DNA of 64,000 bases from Leptolyngbya sp. FACHB-261. Lineage in GTDB: Bacteria > Cyanobacteriota > Cyanobacteriia > FACHB-261. Positions 35,346-45,122 of this stretch are shown in pieces. Where the stretch lies: assembly GCF_014696065.1 (NCBI RefSeq), contig NZ_JACJPL010000024.1, positions 124,001 through 188,000 on the forward strand, in the 5' to 3' direction. The notes beneath the pieces were generated by a model. That model saw only the letters and a program-made list of their open reading frames with translations. It did not search any database and was not told where the DNA came from. The stretch's first letter is position 1, and each line of letters starts with the position of its first letter. Position numbers and translations under genes: made by a program.

Positions 35346-36329
35346 TTAGGAAACCCCGACCCAAGCCTGCTGGTTCTCTAATAAATAGGCCACAATCGGC
35401 TCAGCCGTGAGCAACTCAGGCCAATGGCTTAAGGCCAACGTTAGTCCGAAACGAATGAGATCTCGGTTAGGCAGGCGCAGCAGATAGGCTGATACGGCTT
35501 GCTCATAGCCCCATCCCCCTGCAACCAGGCTGATGATCACGGCATAGCCCAGTTCAGGCCGCTCTGGGAGGGGCGCTTGGGTTGGCTCATGCAGAATGGC
35601 ATCCAGACTCGGCAAACTCCGGCTAGCCGCTAGATAGTGGCTGAACTCTATGGCAGCAGCCTGACCAATTGCCCCAACCAAGTTTTCTGAGCGAGCTAAC
35701 CCAGCCTGAAGCAGGGTGTTGACGAAGGCCCAGGAGCGGGGAGTGGGAAACCCCGGCTCGCCTAGCCCTCTATTCAAGACGGGAGGCACAAACAGTAACG
35801 CTGGCTTGAAGTAGAGGAAGCCAATAATGCGGGGATCAATCTTTGCTCCCATTGCCCAGCGCGTCCATTGCTCCAAGTCTGGCTCAAGCTTGCGATGAAC
35901 AAAGCGGTTCAGCAGGGAGGCCGTCGTCTCGGCAAGCGGCTGGTCCTCGGGCCAATACCCAGCCATGCAGATCCACCAACCCGTCGGTAGGCTGTAGTCG
36001 CCTAATCGACGCTCTAGGGCGAGTTGGTAGGCTGCACTCTGCACTTGGATACTGGCACTGGTGATGTCATCGAGCAACAGAATGCCTTCTGGGCTAGCCT
36101 CAGCAGTGGGCAATAGTGTGGGTGGATACCAGCGGGTCTGTCCAGCCTCAATGCGCGGTAGTCCTCGCAGATCCACCAAGCTGAGCTGCGCCAGACGCAG
36201 TTCAACGAGGGGCAGCTTCAGCTTTTGCGCGAGTTGCTGGACGCGAGAGGACTTGCCCACACCAGGAGGCCCCCATAACATGAGGGGTAGGCGGCCTTTG
36301 AAATAATCTTCCAGCTCTTCCAATTGCAT
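35346..36329 (-). CDS. MoxR-like AAA+ ATPase
   Basis: Walker A is MLWGPPGVGKSSRVQQLA and Walker B is GILLLDDITSA; the sequence between (LVELRLAQLSLVDLRGLP) and the later RFVHRKLEPD fit the MoxR/dynein-like AAA subgroup. Such ATPases act as chaperones that load metal or assemble complexes, often with a VWA-domain partner. No VWA gene adjoins it; the VWA protein at 59870-60979 is 24 kb away. Length is 327 residues, with no membrane segment. Confidence 0.86.
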   Translation of the reverse strand: MQLEELEDYFKGRLPLMLWGPPGVGKSSRVQQLAQKLKLPLVELRLAQLSLVDLRGLPRIEAGQTRWYPPTLLPTAEASPEGILLLDDITSASIQVQSAAYQLALERRLGDYSLPTGWWICMAGYWPEDQPLAETTASLLNRFVHRKLEPDLEQWTRWAMGAKIDPRIIGFLYFKPALLFVPPVLNRGLGEPGFPTPRSWAFVNTLLQAGLARSENLVGAIGQAAAIEFSHYLAASRSLPSLDAILHEPTQAPLPERPELGYAVIISLVAGGWGYEQAVSAYLLRLPNRDLIRFGLTLALSHWPELLTAEPIVAYLLENQQAWVGVS

Positions 36330-36489
36330 CGCCTTCTAGCGGCACATGGCATCAGATGTAACACAAGCTTAGGGCCCGCCGCCCTTGAGCACGACTGCTT
36401 ATGCCCCTGCTTGCCTCTACAAAAGGGAAGATTATCCCTGCCAGTTAGCTGTGATACACAGGGAACACCCTATGAGGAAGTCAGTCAGA

Positions 36490-37545
36490 ATGACCGTTCG
36501 GCTTCATGATCTTCTTCCAGCGCCATCTGTATCAGAACCGAGCCTATCTTATCGGTTTAACTGGTTTGATCGGTTTTGCCTTTGGTATCCGCCAGGCTGG
36601 TTAATTTTATTCAACCGCCATTGGCAACATTACCGCCCAGATCCAGATGGCTGGCGACCCTTAGAGTACGTTTTATTTCTCATTCCAGGAGGCTTTTACT
36701 TAGCGTTGCTCATCCGTTGGTTGCGTCTAGGATGTCGTGCACCCCGTTCTCTATCCGGAGAACTCGACCCAGTTTATCAACAGGCTTTCCGGGATGAAAT
36801 TCTCACACCAATCGTGAAAGGCTATTTTCAAGCTGAGCTGAATCAACTGGAGAATTTGCCCCAGAAAGGACCTTTGTTGGTGGTGATGAATCATGCGGGG
36901 ATGTGTTTTCCCTGGGACTTTTTAGGCTTGGGGGTATTACTTGGACAAGCCCAGGACTGGATTGTACAACCGCTGGCTCATACTGCTCTTTTCGAGCATG
37001 CCTGGATAAAGTGGTGGTTGCCATCCGGTTGGTCTCAAAGCTTGGGGGGAGTTAGAGCCCAGCCTGAATGTTTCGAAGCAGCTCTGGCTCAGAAGACAAT
37101 TTTGCTCTACGCACCAGAAGGTCTGCGGGGTCCTGCCAAAGGCTGGCGGGAACGTTATAAATTGGCAACTTTTGACCCGAGTTTTGTACGTTTGAGTGCT
37201 CGCTACCAAATTCCAATTTTGCCAGTCATCTGTTTGGGCAGTGAGCAGTTACATCCCTGGACCTTAAATCTCAACAAACTGGCCGGTTGGTTGCGCATGC
37301 CTTTTTTGCCAGTATCCCCATTGATGTTCGTATTTTTGTTGTTTCCTTCTATGGGCGTATGGGCAATGCGTAGCCAGCTAAGCTACATAATCCGGCCACT
37401 GATTCGTTGGGAACAACAGGCGTTAGACTCCCTGCAAAAACGCGCCGTTGCCTATCAACAAGCCGAAGCTTTGCGCCAACAATTACAGGGCGAAATTAAC
37501 CAGTTACTACAGCAAGGGACACCTGAATTTCACTCAGCCCATTAA
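36490..37545 (+). CDS. Lysophospholipid-type acyltransferase (PlsC-like)
   Basis: The catalytic region reads LLVVMNHAGMCFPWDFLG, with the His and Asp separated more widely than the usual HX4D, and the acceptor motif appears as LYAPEGLRGPAKGW. One hydrophobic segment (YVLFLIPGGFYLALLI) near the N-terminus and another (FLPVSPLMFVFLLFPSMG) suggest membrane association. The family transfers acyl groups to glycerophospholipids or related acceptors. GAGGAAG about ten bases before ATG 36490 supports that start over the in-frame upstream options at 36385 and 36472. The acceptor is unknown. Confidence 0.82.
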   Translation: MTVRLHDLLPAPSVSEPSLSYRFNWFDRFCLWYPPGWLILFNRHWQHYRPDPDGWRPLEYVLFLIPGGFYLALLIRWLRLGCRAPRSLSGELDPVYQQAFRDEILTPIVKGYFQAELNQLENLPQKGPLLVVMNHAGMCFPWDFLGLGVLLGQAQDWIVQPLAHTALFEHAWIKWWLPSGWSQSLGGVRAQPECFEAALAQKTILLYAPEGLRGPAKGWRERYKLATFDPSFVRLSARYQIPILPVICLGSEQLHPWTLNLNKLAGWLRMPFLPVSPLMFVFLLFPSMGVWAMRSQLSYIIRPLIRWEQQALDSLQKRAVAYQQAEALRQQLQGEINQLLQQGTPEFHSAH

Positions 37546-37598
37546 ACTAAGCTCAAACGACTGAAGTGTTGAGCAACAGGCTAAGTGAAACCAGAACC

Positions 37599-39251
37599 CT
37601 AAATCCCGTGACTCTTGCCAATCACCCAATGGCGCTTAAAAAACCGGGCTAAGTCGGTTTCTTCTAATGCCATATAGATTGGTCGTCCGTGGGGACAGGT
37701 ATGGGGATTGCGCGTGCGTTGCCACTGCTCTAACAAAGCCTGTTGCTGACTCGACTCCAGAGGTGTACCGTTGCGGATCGCGCTGCGACAGGCAGTTGCA
37801 ACTCGAGCCGTTTGCAGATCACTGCACAAACTTAGTTCCAGCAATGCAGCCTTGCAATCCTCACGCTGGCTTAGCGGTTCAGGTGCAGAGCGCACTGCCC
37901 AAAGGTCCTCGCCAAAAGGCTCTACATCGAGTTCCAAATTCTGCAACTGCTCCACCTGCTGCGGCTTGAGGGAGCCTAAAACCACTGGTCCCGGCAGTTC
38001 TACCAGCACCCAACGATCTTCCAGGGCTTCAAATAACACTCGTTCATGGGCAATGTGCTGCTCCACTAGCCACAGGCCTGCTGGATGCTCTGCCAGGATA
38101 TAGGTCTTGTGGACCTGAGCCAGAGCTCGCAGTTGGCCCAGACCACGGCCAGGGGATTGCGGGGTTGAGGCTTCAGAGAGCGATGAGTCTGGAGCAGGCC
38201 CAATCGTGCGATAACTGCCCCGCTCCTCAGCAGCTTTGATCACGGCAATTGACCGGCGCGAGCGCTCAGGCTCAACGGTTTGTAGCGCTTGTTTAATCAG
38301 CGCTGCAACTTGCTCCTGCCAGTGGCTGAGCTGATGTAGATAAACCTCTAGCTTGGCAGGATGGCGGTTCCAGTCGATCTGCTCAGGAGGCACGTACAGA
38401 TGCACTAAACAGACTGGATAGCGGTCGCGGCGCAAGGTGCGGCTGAACGCACTAAAAATGGTATGTTCCAGCTCTGGTAAGCGCACGAAACGCCCATTAA
38501 CCGCCACTTTCACCCAATCCGGGCGATGGCGATGACAGCGATCCGGCAAACCTAGAGTGACGCTGAGCTGAGTTGTGCTGAGGTGGCGTAGGTCAGTTGC
38601 AGCCAGAGTGGGCACAATTTGAGGCAGCAGGGCGAGTGGAGCCTCGCCGGGCCACAAAGAAAACCAGGGCTTGCCTCTCAGCTCACACCGCCAAGTCACC
38701 CCGGGATGAGTGAGGGCGCAGCCATAGATAATCTGCTGCACCGAGCGCACCTGCTGCGGCAGACTGGGCAGGCCAGCGCGACGGGTCGCCCAACGCTCAA
38801 ACAAGTTCGCGACTGTAACTACCGTGCCAGGGGCAAGCCCTGATACCTCCCAACCCTGGGGCTGGCCTTGAGCATCGTAGACCATCTGCCAGCCGTGCAC
38901 CGCTTCGCGAGAACGGCTACAAATTTCGAGGTCGCCCAGTTGGGCCAGACTGTGTAAGGCTTCGCCTCGGAAACCCAGGCTACTAATTTGCCAGAGGTCT
39001 TGGGCAGCTCGAATTTTGCTTGTGGCATGGGCCGTAGCTGCGACTTTGAGGTCAGTCAAATCCATGCCGCAGCCATTGTCCGACACCTGCATGCGCCACT
39101 CATCTGGCCACAGAGCAAGGCCAATGCGGGTTGCGCCAGCATCCAGTGCGTTTTCTATAAGCTCACGCACCGCTGCAGCCAGAGAGTCGATCACCTCTCC
39201 CGCTGCAATTAAATCAACAACACTGCCAGGTAAAGCCGAGATCGCACCCAT
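37599..39251 (-). CDS. mutL: DNA mismatch repair protein MutL
   Basis: The N-terminal GHKL ATPase is clear: VDLIAAGEVIDSLAAAVREL, NALDAGATRIG, VSDNGCGMDL, and ISSLGFRGEALHSL. The C-terminal domain holds a variant of the endonuclease site, EQHIAHERVLFE in place of DQHAxxExxxxE, plus ATACRSAIRNG and CPHGRP, which make up the zinc and beta-clamp-linked elements. MutL couples MutS recognition to strand incision. At 550 residues it is on the short side, mainly in the linker. Confidence 0.95.
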   Translation of the reverse strand: MGAISALPGSVVDLIAAGEVIDSLAAAVRELIENALDAGATRIGLALWPDEWRMQVSDNGCGMDLTDLKVAATAHATSKIRAAQDLWQISSLGFRGEALHSLAQLGDLEICSRSREAVHGWQMVYDAQGQPQGWEVSGLAPGTVVTVANLFERWATRRAGLPSLPQQVRSVQQIIYGCALTHPGVTWRCELRGKPWFSLWPGEAPLALLPQIVPTLAATDLRHLSTTQLSVTLGLPDRCHRHRPDWVKVAVNGRFVRLPELEHTIFSAFSRTLRRDRYPVCLVHLYVPPEQIDWNRHPAKLEVYLHQLSHWQEQVAALIKQALQTVEPERSRRSIAVIKAAEERGSYRTIGPAPDSSLSEASTPQSPGRGLGQLRALAQVHKTYILAEHPAGLWLVEQHIAHERVLFEALEDRWVLVELPGPVVLGSLKPQQVEQLQNLELDVEPFGEDLWAVRSAPEPLSQREDCKAALLELSLCSDLQTARVATACRSAIRNGTPLESSQQQALLEQWQRTRNPHTCPHGRPIYMALEETDLARFFKRHWVIGKSHGI

Positions 39252-39306
39252 ATTCTCAGGGTAACGTTCGTCCCCCAGACCCTGCTGCCGGAATATTCTG
39301 CCTCGA

Positions 39307-39334
39307 CCGAACGCTCAGCCAACGTTCGGTTTTT
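39307..39334 (+). terminator. Orphan plus-strand terminator between mutL and the ABA4-like gene
   Basis: CCGAACG (39307-39313) pairs with CGTTCGG (39323-39329) and is followed by TTTTT. Both flanking genes are on the minus strand, and no T-tract exists in that direction, so it does not serve them. Confidence 0.7.
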
Positions 39335-39367
39335 CCTGAACTTAATGCACGAGATTAATGCAGGGGA

Positions 39368-39829
39368 TTAGCCTTGGGCTGGCTCGGTCGCAGTCTCTTG
39401 CGGACCTAATTTTTGGCTAATCCAGGCAGTCACGATGTGGGACAGTAAGCCTAGCGGACCGGCGAATAGGCACAGTACCAAGGAGTGCAGGGTCCAAACA
39501 CCAGTGCGCTGGCCCTCTAAATAGATGTGGCGCCCCACAAACAGGTCTAGTACCAGAAAATGCACCCAGCCTGCCGCGACGACAAGCTCACTGCTAAAGA
39601 ACTGCGTAATTGTTGACAGGGTCGGGTTAGCAAGCTCTTGGGCTGTGTTGGGGTCAAAGGCCAGAACAAACAAGTAGAGATAAGCCAGTGCTAGTGCTGC
39701 GAAGGGTAGGTAGGACGACATCACCCGATGGGTAACACCCCAACCTGGCAGCAAAATCATCAGCGCCCAGAAGGGCAACACAAATAGGTTAGCGAAATCA
39801 AAAATCTGAGCGAGGTTGAGGGAGGACAT
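39368..39829 (-). CDS. ABA4-like membrane protein
   Basis: The protein has four membrane helices and the ABA4/DUF4281 pattern: FANLFVLPFWALMILLPGW, then TITQFFSSELVVAAGWVHFL, then LDLFVGRHIYLEG and LCLFAGPLGLLSHIVTAW. In plants ABA4 is required to make neoxanthin; in cyanobacteria relatives are linked to carotenoid metabolism, but the reaction is not established. It is followed upstream by fni, an isoprenoid gene, on the same strand about 55 bp away, which supports a carotenoid context. Confidence 0.88.
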   Translation of the reverse strand: MSSLNLAQIFDFANLFVLPFWALMILLPGWGVTHRVMSSYLPFAALALAYLYLFVLAFDPNTAQELANPTLSTITQFFSSELVVAAGWVHFLVLDLFVGRHIYLEGQRTGVWTLHSLVLCLFAGPLGLLSHIVTAWISQKLGPQETATEPAQG

Positions 39830-39885
39830 AGGGGTTTGGGGCGACGAGTAGGGTGGGGGTTGAGGCGCAGGCTAAAAACTATTTA

Positions 39886-40914
39886 TTACACGCGTTCCAG
39901 CAAGCCGGGGGCACGCAGGGCGCTCAGATTGGCGCTGCCCGTGCAGAAGGCAACGGTCAGTAACTCGTCCCGCAGCAATTCCACTAACTCAAATACGCTT
40001 TCTTCAGAGAGACTGGCCGCTTGCAAAAACGGCCAAGCTAAGCCTACTAAATCAGCGCCAAGGGCCAATGCCTTAGCGACCTCTAAGCCATCGCGCAAGC
40101 CACCAGAAGCAATCAAGGGCACCTGGGGGGCAGAGCGCCGTACTGATACTAAACATTCCGCAGTCGGCAGCCCCCAGTCGGCAAAAGTTTGCCCCAAGCG
40201 GCGCTGCCGCAAATCTGTGGCACGAGCCCCTTCCACTTTGGCCCAGGAGGTCCCACCTGCACCAGCAACATCAATTGCAGCCACTCCAGCAGACAGCAGC
40301 CTGCGAGCCATTGGGGCCGAAATACCATTGCCGACTTCTTTAGCGATTACGGGAACCGGCAGCTGACGGCACACTTCCTCAATGCGTTTCAGCAACCCAC
40401 TGAAATTGCGGTCACCCCGAGTCTGAACACATTCCTGTAGAGGATTGAGATGCAGAATTAGGGCATCCGCTTCTAATAGGTCCACCGCTTTTTGAGCCTG
40501 GGCAAGACCGTAGCCATAGTTGAGTTGAACCGCCCCTAAATTTGCAAACAAGAGAATGTCAGGAGCATACTTGCGTACGGCGAAGGTGTGCTCCACTTGA
40601 GGCGATTCCACCGCTACTCGCTGTGAACCTACGCCCATGGCTAAACCGAAGGCTTGAGCTGCCACTGCTAGTCGAGTATTCAGTATTCGGGCTTGCTCTG
40701 TGCCTCCCGTCATTGAAGAAATCAACAGGGGCAGCTTCAAATCCTTCCCCAAAAATCGAGTACTGAAATCGATCTCAGCTAGGTCCAGTTCAGGCAGACA
40801 ACAATGGTTAAAACGATAATGCTCTAAGCCATTGGTGATGTTTTGGCACTGAACATCATCATCAAGACAAACACGGAGATGGTCGGCCTTACGGTTCTGG
40901 GTTTCGGTTGACAT
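39886..40914 (-). CDS. fni: Type 2 isopentenyl-diphosphate delta-isomerase
   Basis: This FMN- and NADPH-dependent enzyme interconverts isopentenyl and dimethylallyl diphosphate, feeding carotenoids, chlorophyll phytol and quinones. Family motifs are [54 protein letters not shown] and [21 protein letters not shown] 40914 gives the family start [13 protein letters not shown]; five further upstream codons are unlikely. The ABA4-like gene follows on the same strand. Confidence 0.96.
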   Translation of the reverse strand: MSTETQNRKADHLRVCLDDDVQCQNITNGLEHYRFNHCCLPELDLAEIDFSTRFLGKDLKLPLLISSMTGGTEQARILNTRLAVAAQAFGLAMGVGSQRVAVESPQVEHTFAVRKYAPDILLFANLGAVQLNYGYGLAQAQKAVDLLEADALILHLNPLQECVQTRGDRNFSGLLKRIEEVCRQLPVPVIAKEVGNGISAPMARRLLSAGVAAIDVAGAGGTSWAKVEGARATDLRQRRLGQTFADWGLPTAECLVSVRRSAPQVPLIASGGLRDGLEVAKALALGADLVGLAWPFLQAASLSEESVFELVELLRDELLTVAFCTGSANLSALRAPGLLERV

Positions 40915-41703
40915 CACACCACGGGACACAGGGAAGCGCCTGAGACACTACGAGAGCCAGTGTGCCACGATCCCGCCTTGTAGGACAGTGGCGGTCGAGT
41001 CAATCGCAACTGTATTGATTATTTTGGGAGTGATTTTGGAACTCATCTAAATTGTTGTTTTAAGAGTTCCGAACATCTTCTCTAACTAAACTCAGGTCAG
41101 AGAGGAGTAGCGTTAGCCTAATGATTGCAATTTTCCTGCAATTGACTTTTACTTATATTTACTCAAAGGTTTTCAGTTCTATTTGTTTTGGCAAATCAAC
41201 ACAAAGCACCGCTGAATTCTGATCAAGATCAAAATTACATCAACCTAACCAGGCCCGAGTGAGTAGGTAAATGAAAGCGTTCGTAGCTCAGAAACCCAAT
41301 ACTGTGCTCAAGGCACGATTCTCTGGCTGCTCTATCCAAAGGAGTAGCACGGGGAGATGAAGAGATGTTAACTTTTACACTACTGAGTCTCGATCAAGTC
41401 AGGCCATCTACCTAGAGCGGGCTAAAGCAGGGACTAAGCTCCAGCTGAGAGGTTGTCGCTATCAGCAGTCCTACAGTTAGTTGTTGCAGGCAGCAAAGAG
41501 TCTCAAGGGCTGAGACCGGCTCCCTCTTCTAGTCAGAGGTGTTCCCCTGGGCACCAGCGTTGGTTTTGTGAGGTAACCAGAACCTAGTTCGGTAGTCTTC
41601 TCTGACTGCACCCAGATCTGAGCCAAATCTGAGCTAAATCTGAGCCAGCATCTGTCTCTGACCGGTTTGGTTGCTTCACCTGCGAAGGCCGCTATGAGCC
41701 CGC
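40915..41703. other. 789-bp gap before the MHYT sensor kinase
   Basis: No convincing gene is seen. It includes a 29-codon frame near 41271 with a weak AGG, and an exact 11-bp tandem: ATCTGAGCCAA 41616-41626, ATCTGAGCTAA 41627-41637 and ATCTGAGCCA 41638-41647. A tRNA-like TAGCTCAG near 41286 has no partner arms. Confidence 0.5.
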
Positions 41704-44427
41704 ATGATCGCCAATATCACTCATTTAGTCAGACTGCCCAACTTGGAACTTGAAGCCATGAGCCTGCCCGATGGGGTGCTGAGCAGCTCCTACAACCTTC
41801 GCCTAGCGGTTCTGTCGATTGTCATTGCGGTTCTCGCCTCTTACACAGCTCTGGATTTAACTGGGCGAGTCACCACAGCTCAAGGACGAACTCGTCGTGC
41901 CTGGTGGCTCAGCGGTGCAGTTGCGATGGGCATTGGCGTCTGGTCTATGCATTTCATCGCCATGCTGGCGTTCTGCCTGCCTCTGCCCATTGCCTATGAT
42001 GTGCCGACCATGTTGGTGTCGCTGCTGGTAGCCATACTGGCTTCTAGCGTCGCTTTACATTGGGCTAGCTCGCCAGTGCTAAATGGCTTGCAGTTGCTCG
42101 GGGGCGGCACGGTTATGGGCCTCGCCATTGCGGCTATGCATTACCTCGGGATGGCTGCGATGCGAGTTCAGGCGCAGATTCAATACGACATAGCCTGGCT
42201 GTGGTTATCGGTGGCAATTGCGATCGGCGGCTCTCTCGTAGCTCTGGGGTTGGCCTTTCACTTACGAGCTGAAGCGACCAATTGTCATTGGCAGCGCTTG
42301 GTCAGTGCCTTAGTGATGGGTGTGGCGATCAGTGGCATGCACTATACCGGTATGGCCGCAGCTAGCTTCGTACCTGAGGTGCAGGCTGAGGGAGTCCTTC
42401 CCCAAACACTGAATCCAACCTTGCTAGGCAACATCGTCGGCATCGGTACCCTGTTGATTTTGGGGCTGACCCTGTTGACCTCTCTCTTTAATCGACAGGT
42501 AAGCATGCAGCGGTTGAGAGCTGAGGCTCTACGGGAAAGTGAAGAGCGCTTCCGTACCTTGGTTGAAAATATCCAGGTCGGTGTGTTGGTCCTGGGGCCT
42601 CAGCAAGAGGTGCTGATTCATAATCAAGCTGCTCTCAAACTTTTAGGCTTGGACGAGGCACAAATCCAGAATAAAACCGCTTTCGAAACCGACTGGGACT
42701 TGATGGATGAGAACGGCATCAGGTTTCCACCAGGAACTTCGCTAGTCGCAGAGGCCATCAACGGTGGGCAACCTATTCGTAATGTTGTGGTTGGGCTCAA
42801 TCACGCTACTACGAAGGAGCGAATTTGGCTGCTGACTAACATCGAACCTCAACTCGCGCCTGACGGCATGGTAGAGCAGGTAGTTTGTAGCTTTATCGAT
42901 CTCAGCGAGCGTAAACAGGCAGAGGAACGTGAGGCGCTGTTGAGGCTGGTAACAGAGCAAATTCGCAGTAGCCTCGATCTACCTACAGTTCTGCAAACAG
43001 TTGTGCGTGAGGTTCAGCAACTGCTCACCACAGATCGAGTTCTGATCTACCAGTTCAGCCACGACTGGCAGGGAGAAGTCGTAGTCGAGCAGGTATCTGG
43101 CAACTGGCGTTCAACCCTAGGGTTGATTGGTCAAGACGATTGCTTTTCCAAAGAGTATGTCCAGCTTTACCAAGGGGGCAGAGTCCGAGCGGTTAGCGAC
43201 ATTCTTGAGGCGGGACTGGAGAGCTGTCACGTTGAGTTTCTGCAAAACTTACAGGTCCGAGCCAATCTAATTGTGCCGATCTTGATCGGTTCGAAGTTGT
43301 GGGGGTTGTTAATCGCTCACGAATGCAAAGCGCCACGAAACTGGCAGGTTCCTGAAATGAGGCTGCTTCAACAAATTGCTAACCAGCTAGCGATCGCGAT
43401 TAAGCAGGCAGAGCTGTATGACCAGACTCGCCAAGCTGCTGCTACCGCCGTGGCCCAAGCTCAACAATTGAGCCGAGTGCTATCCGACTTACAGCAAACA
43501 CAAGCACAACTGATCCAGACCGAAAAACTTTCCAGTTTGGGACAAATGGTTGCTGGCATTGCTCACGAAATCAACAACCCCGTGAGCTTCGTTTACGGCA
43601 ATCTTTCCTATCTGAATAATTATGCTCACAACCTACTCGAATTGTTGCATCTTTATCAAGAGCACTATCCGCGGCCAGGGCTAGCAATTCAAGCAAAAAC
43701 CGCAGCGATCGATCTAGATTTTATTGTAGAAGACCTCCCCAAAATTCTATCTTCGATGAAGGTAGGAGCGGAACGGATTCAGCAGATTGTTCTGTCGTTG
43801 CGCAATTTTTCTCGCTTGGATCAGGCCGAGATGAAATCGGTAGATATTCATGAAGGACTCGACAGCACCATCTTGATTTTGCAACACCGTTTGCGAGCTT
43901 GCGCTGGCCACAGCAACATCGAGATTCGTAAGCAGTACAGCAATTTGCCGCTAGTTGAGTGCTATGCAGGACAATTGAATCAGGTGTTCATGAATATTTT
44001 GAGCAACGCAATTGATGCTCTGGAAAAACACAACAGTCAATCCTTAGGAGAAGGGCTCAAATCTGAGCCTGGTCTGATCACCATTCAAACTCAGGCAATA
44101 AACACGAACTTGGTAACAGTGCGCATTGCTGACAATGGCCCTGGCATGAGCGAGGCGGTGAGGGCACGGATCTTCGACCCCTTTTTCACTACAAAACCGG
44201 TGGGCCAAGGTACAGGACTGGGTCTGTCAATTAGCTATCAGATTATTGTCAAGAAGCTCGGTGGACAGCTCAGGTGTAGCTCTCAGCCGGGTCAGGGTAC
44301 AGAGTTCTATCTAGAGTTGCCTGTTCGGCAAGAACTTAGCCCATTGCCGCTGCCTTTACTCAGTTCAAAACCTTGGCCCACTCATCCTACGGCTTTGGAC
44401 TATGCTTCTTTAACGGACGGGCAATAA
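41704..44427 (+). CDS. Sensor histidine kinase: MHYT-PAS-GAF-HisKA-HATPase
   Basis: About seven membrane helices at the N-terminus (residues 25-265) include MHYT motifs WSMHFIAMLAF, AMHYLGMAAM and GMHYTGMAAA, a predicted metal-binding sensor for a gas or redox signal. A PAS domain (ERFRTLVENIQVGVLVLG) and a GAF domain (TTDRVLIYQFSHDWQGEVVV, phytochrome-like but with no obvious chromophore Cys noticed) follow. Then come HisKA (QMVAGIAHEINNPVSFVYG) with its phosphorylated His, and HATPase (FMNILSNAIDAL, DNGPGMSEAV, GTGLGLSISYQI). The gene stands alone, and no response regulator adjoins it. Start ATG 41704 is the farthest upstream; ATG 41761 is possible. Confidence 0.92.
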   Translation: MIANITHLVRLPNLELEAMSLPDGVLSSSYNLRLAVLSIVIAVLASYTALDLTGRVTTAQGRTRRAWWLSGAVAMGIGVWSMHFIAMLAFCLPLPIAYDVPTMLVSLLVAILASSVALHWASSPVLNGLQLLGGGTVMGLAIAAMHYLGMAAMRVQAQIQYDIAWLWLSVAIAIGGSLVALGLAFHLRAEATNCHWQRLVSALVMGVAISGMHYTGMAAASFVPEVQAEGVLPQTLNPTLLGNIVGIGTLLILGLTLLTSLFNRQVSMQRLRAEALRESEERFRTLVENIQVGVLVLGPQQEVLIHNQAALKLLGLDEAQIQNKTAFETDWDLMDENGIRFPPGTSLVAEAINGGQPIRNVVVGLNHATTKERIWLLTNIEPQLAPDGMVEQVVCSFIDLSERKQAEEREALLRLVTEQIRSSLDLPTVLQTVVREVQQLLTTDRVLIYQFSHDWQGEVVVEQVSGNWRSTLGLIGQDDCFSKEYVQLYQGGRVRAVSDILEAGLESCHVEFLQNLQVRANLIVPILIGSKLWGLLIAHECKAPRNWQVPEMRLLQQIANQLAIAIKQAELYDQTRQAAATAVAQAQQLSRVLSDLQQTQAQLIQTEKLSSLGQMVAGIAHEINNPVSFVYGNLSYLNNYAHNLLELLHLYQEHYPRPGLAIQAKTAAIDLDFIVEDLPKILSSMKVGAERIQQIVLSLRNFSRLDQAEMKSVDIHEGLDSTILILQHRLRACAGHSNIEIRKQYSNLPLVECYAGQLNQVFMNILSNAIDALEKHNSQSLGEGLKSEPGLITIQTQAINTNLVTVRIADNGPGMSEAVRARIFDPFFTTKPVGQGTGLGLSISYQIIVKKLGGQLRCSSQPGQGTEFYLELPVRQELSPLPLPLLSSKPWPTHPTALDYASLTDGQ

Positions 44428-44544
44428 AAAACAGCCCAATACAGTATAGAACTGCGGGCCTTCGGATGACTCCCAAGGCCCACAATACTCATTAACATTC
44501 ACTAATTGTACTTACGTCTGTAGTGCTTCCTGATTTAAGGACTG

Positions 44545-45018
44545 CTATAGAGGCTGGAACTCAAACACATCACAGTCACTGCCACGTAGCACTGATTCTA
44601 CATGCTTCCCTCGGTAGCGCTGTCCTAAGGCAGCTTCCAATGCCCCCCAAACTGCACCTAAGGTGAAGGTGCATTGGCGGTCAGAGCCCTGAGGTTCACC
44701 AGCAGAGCATACAGTTTCAGCAGCGTAGACCCGCAACACATCGCCTACTGCTTCGATCTTACGAATGATGCAGAGGCGGGTGCCTTGTTTGCCCACAGCC
44801 TGATTCAAGGCCTGAGCCAGGGTCGATAAATCTGCATTCTTCCCTGCAAGATTCAGCTCTTCAACTATTGTTTTGCCCCGTTGGCGACCGGCAGCAATTA
44901 AACCAACCGCAGCCGCTTTTTTGCCTAGGGTGTCCTCAATACCGACGACTAGAGCTTTGAAGCAAACAATACTGTTGAAGTCGCCCAATTCTTGGCGAAC
45001 AGAAGTCGTAGTCATCAT
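44545..45018 (-). CDS. Conserved-looking 157-residue protein, V4R-like C-terminus
   Basis: GAGGAAAAGATT precedes ATG 45018, giving MMTTTSVRQELGDFNSIVCF. Later stretches are ALVVGIEDTLGKKAAAVGLI and AETVCSAGEPQG, with a C-terminus TFTLGAVWGALEAALGQRYR plus SVLRGSDCDVFEF. The order Glu-Cys, Gly-x-x-x-Gly, Cys-x-x-Phe loosely recalls V4R/hydrocarbon-binding domains, but this is weak. The longer frame to 45072 lacks a ribosome-binding site. No signal peptide. It lies between the kinase and the second porin and is transcribed with the latter's strand. Confidence 0.75.
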   Translation of the reverse strand: MMTTTSVRQELGDFNSIVCFKALVVGIEDTLGKKAAAVGLIAAGRQRGKTIVEELNLAGKNADLSTLAQALNQAVGKQGTRLCIIRKIEAVGDVLRVYAAETVCSAGEPQGSDRQCTFTLGAVWGALEAALGQRYRGKHVESVLRGSDCDVFEFQPL

Positions 45019-45122
45019 AATCTTTTCCTCAAGAACTATGGGCTTATCAGAGATACACCATTCACTGATCAACTCTCAGGCTAATTCAGACGAGTCGGCC
45101 CAATTTTTTATCTAAATTTCAC

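Noticed and set aside
41278-41370. tRNA-like start: TAGCTCAG preceded by GCGTTCG
   Set aside because: No anticodon stem, T-arm consensus or acceptor pairing can be formed downstream.
44455-44482. GGGCCTT/AAGGCCC hairpin as terminator of the MHYT kinase gene
   Set aside because: The stem is real, but no T-tract follows in either direction, so I do not call it a terminator.
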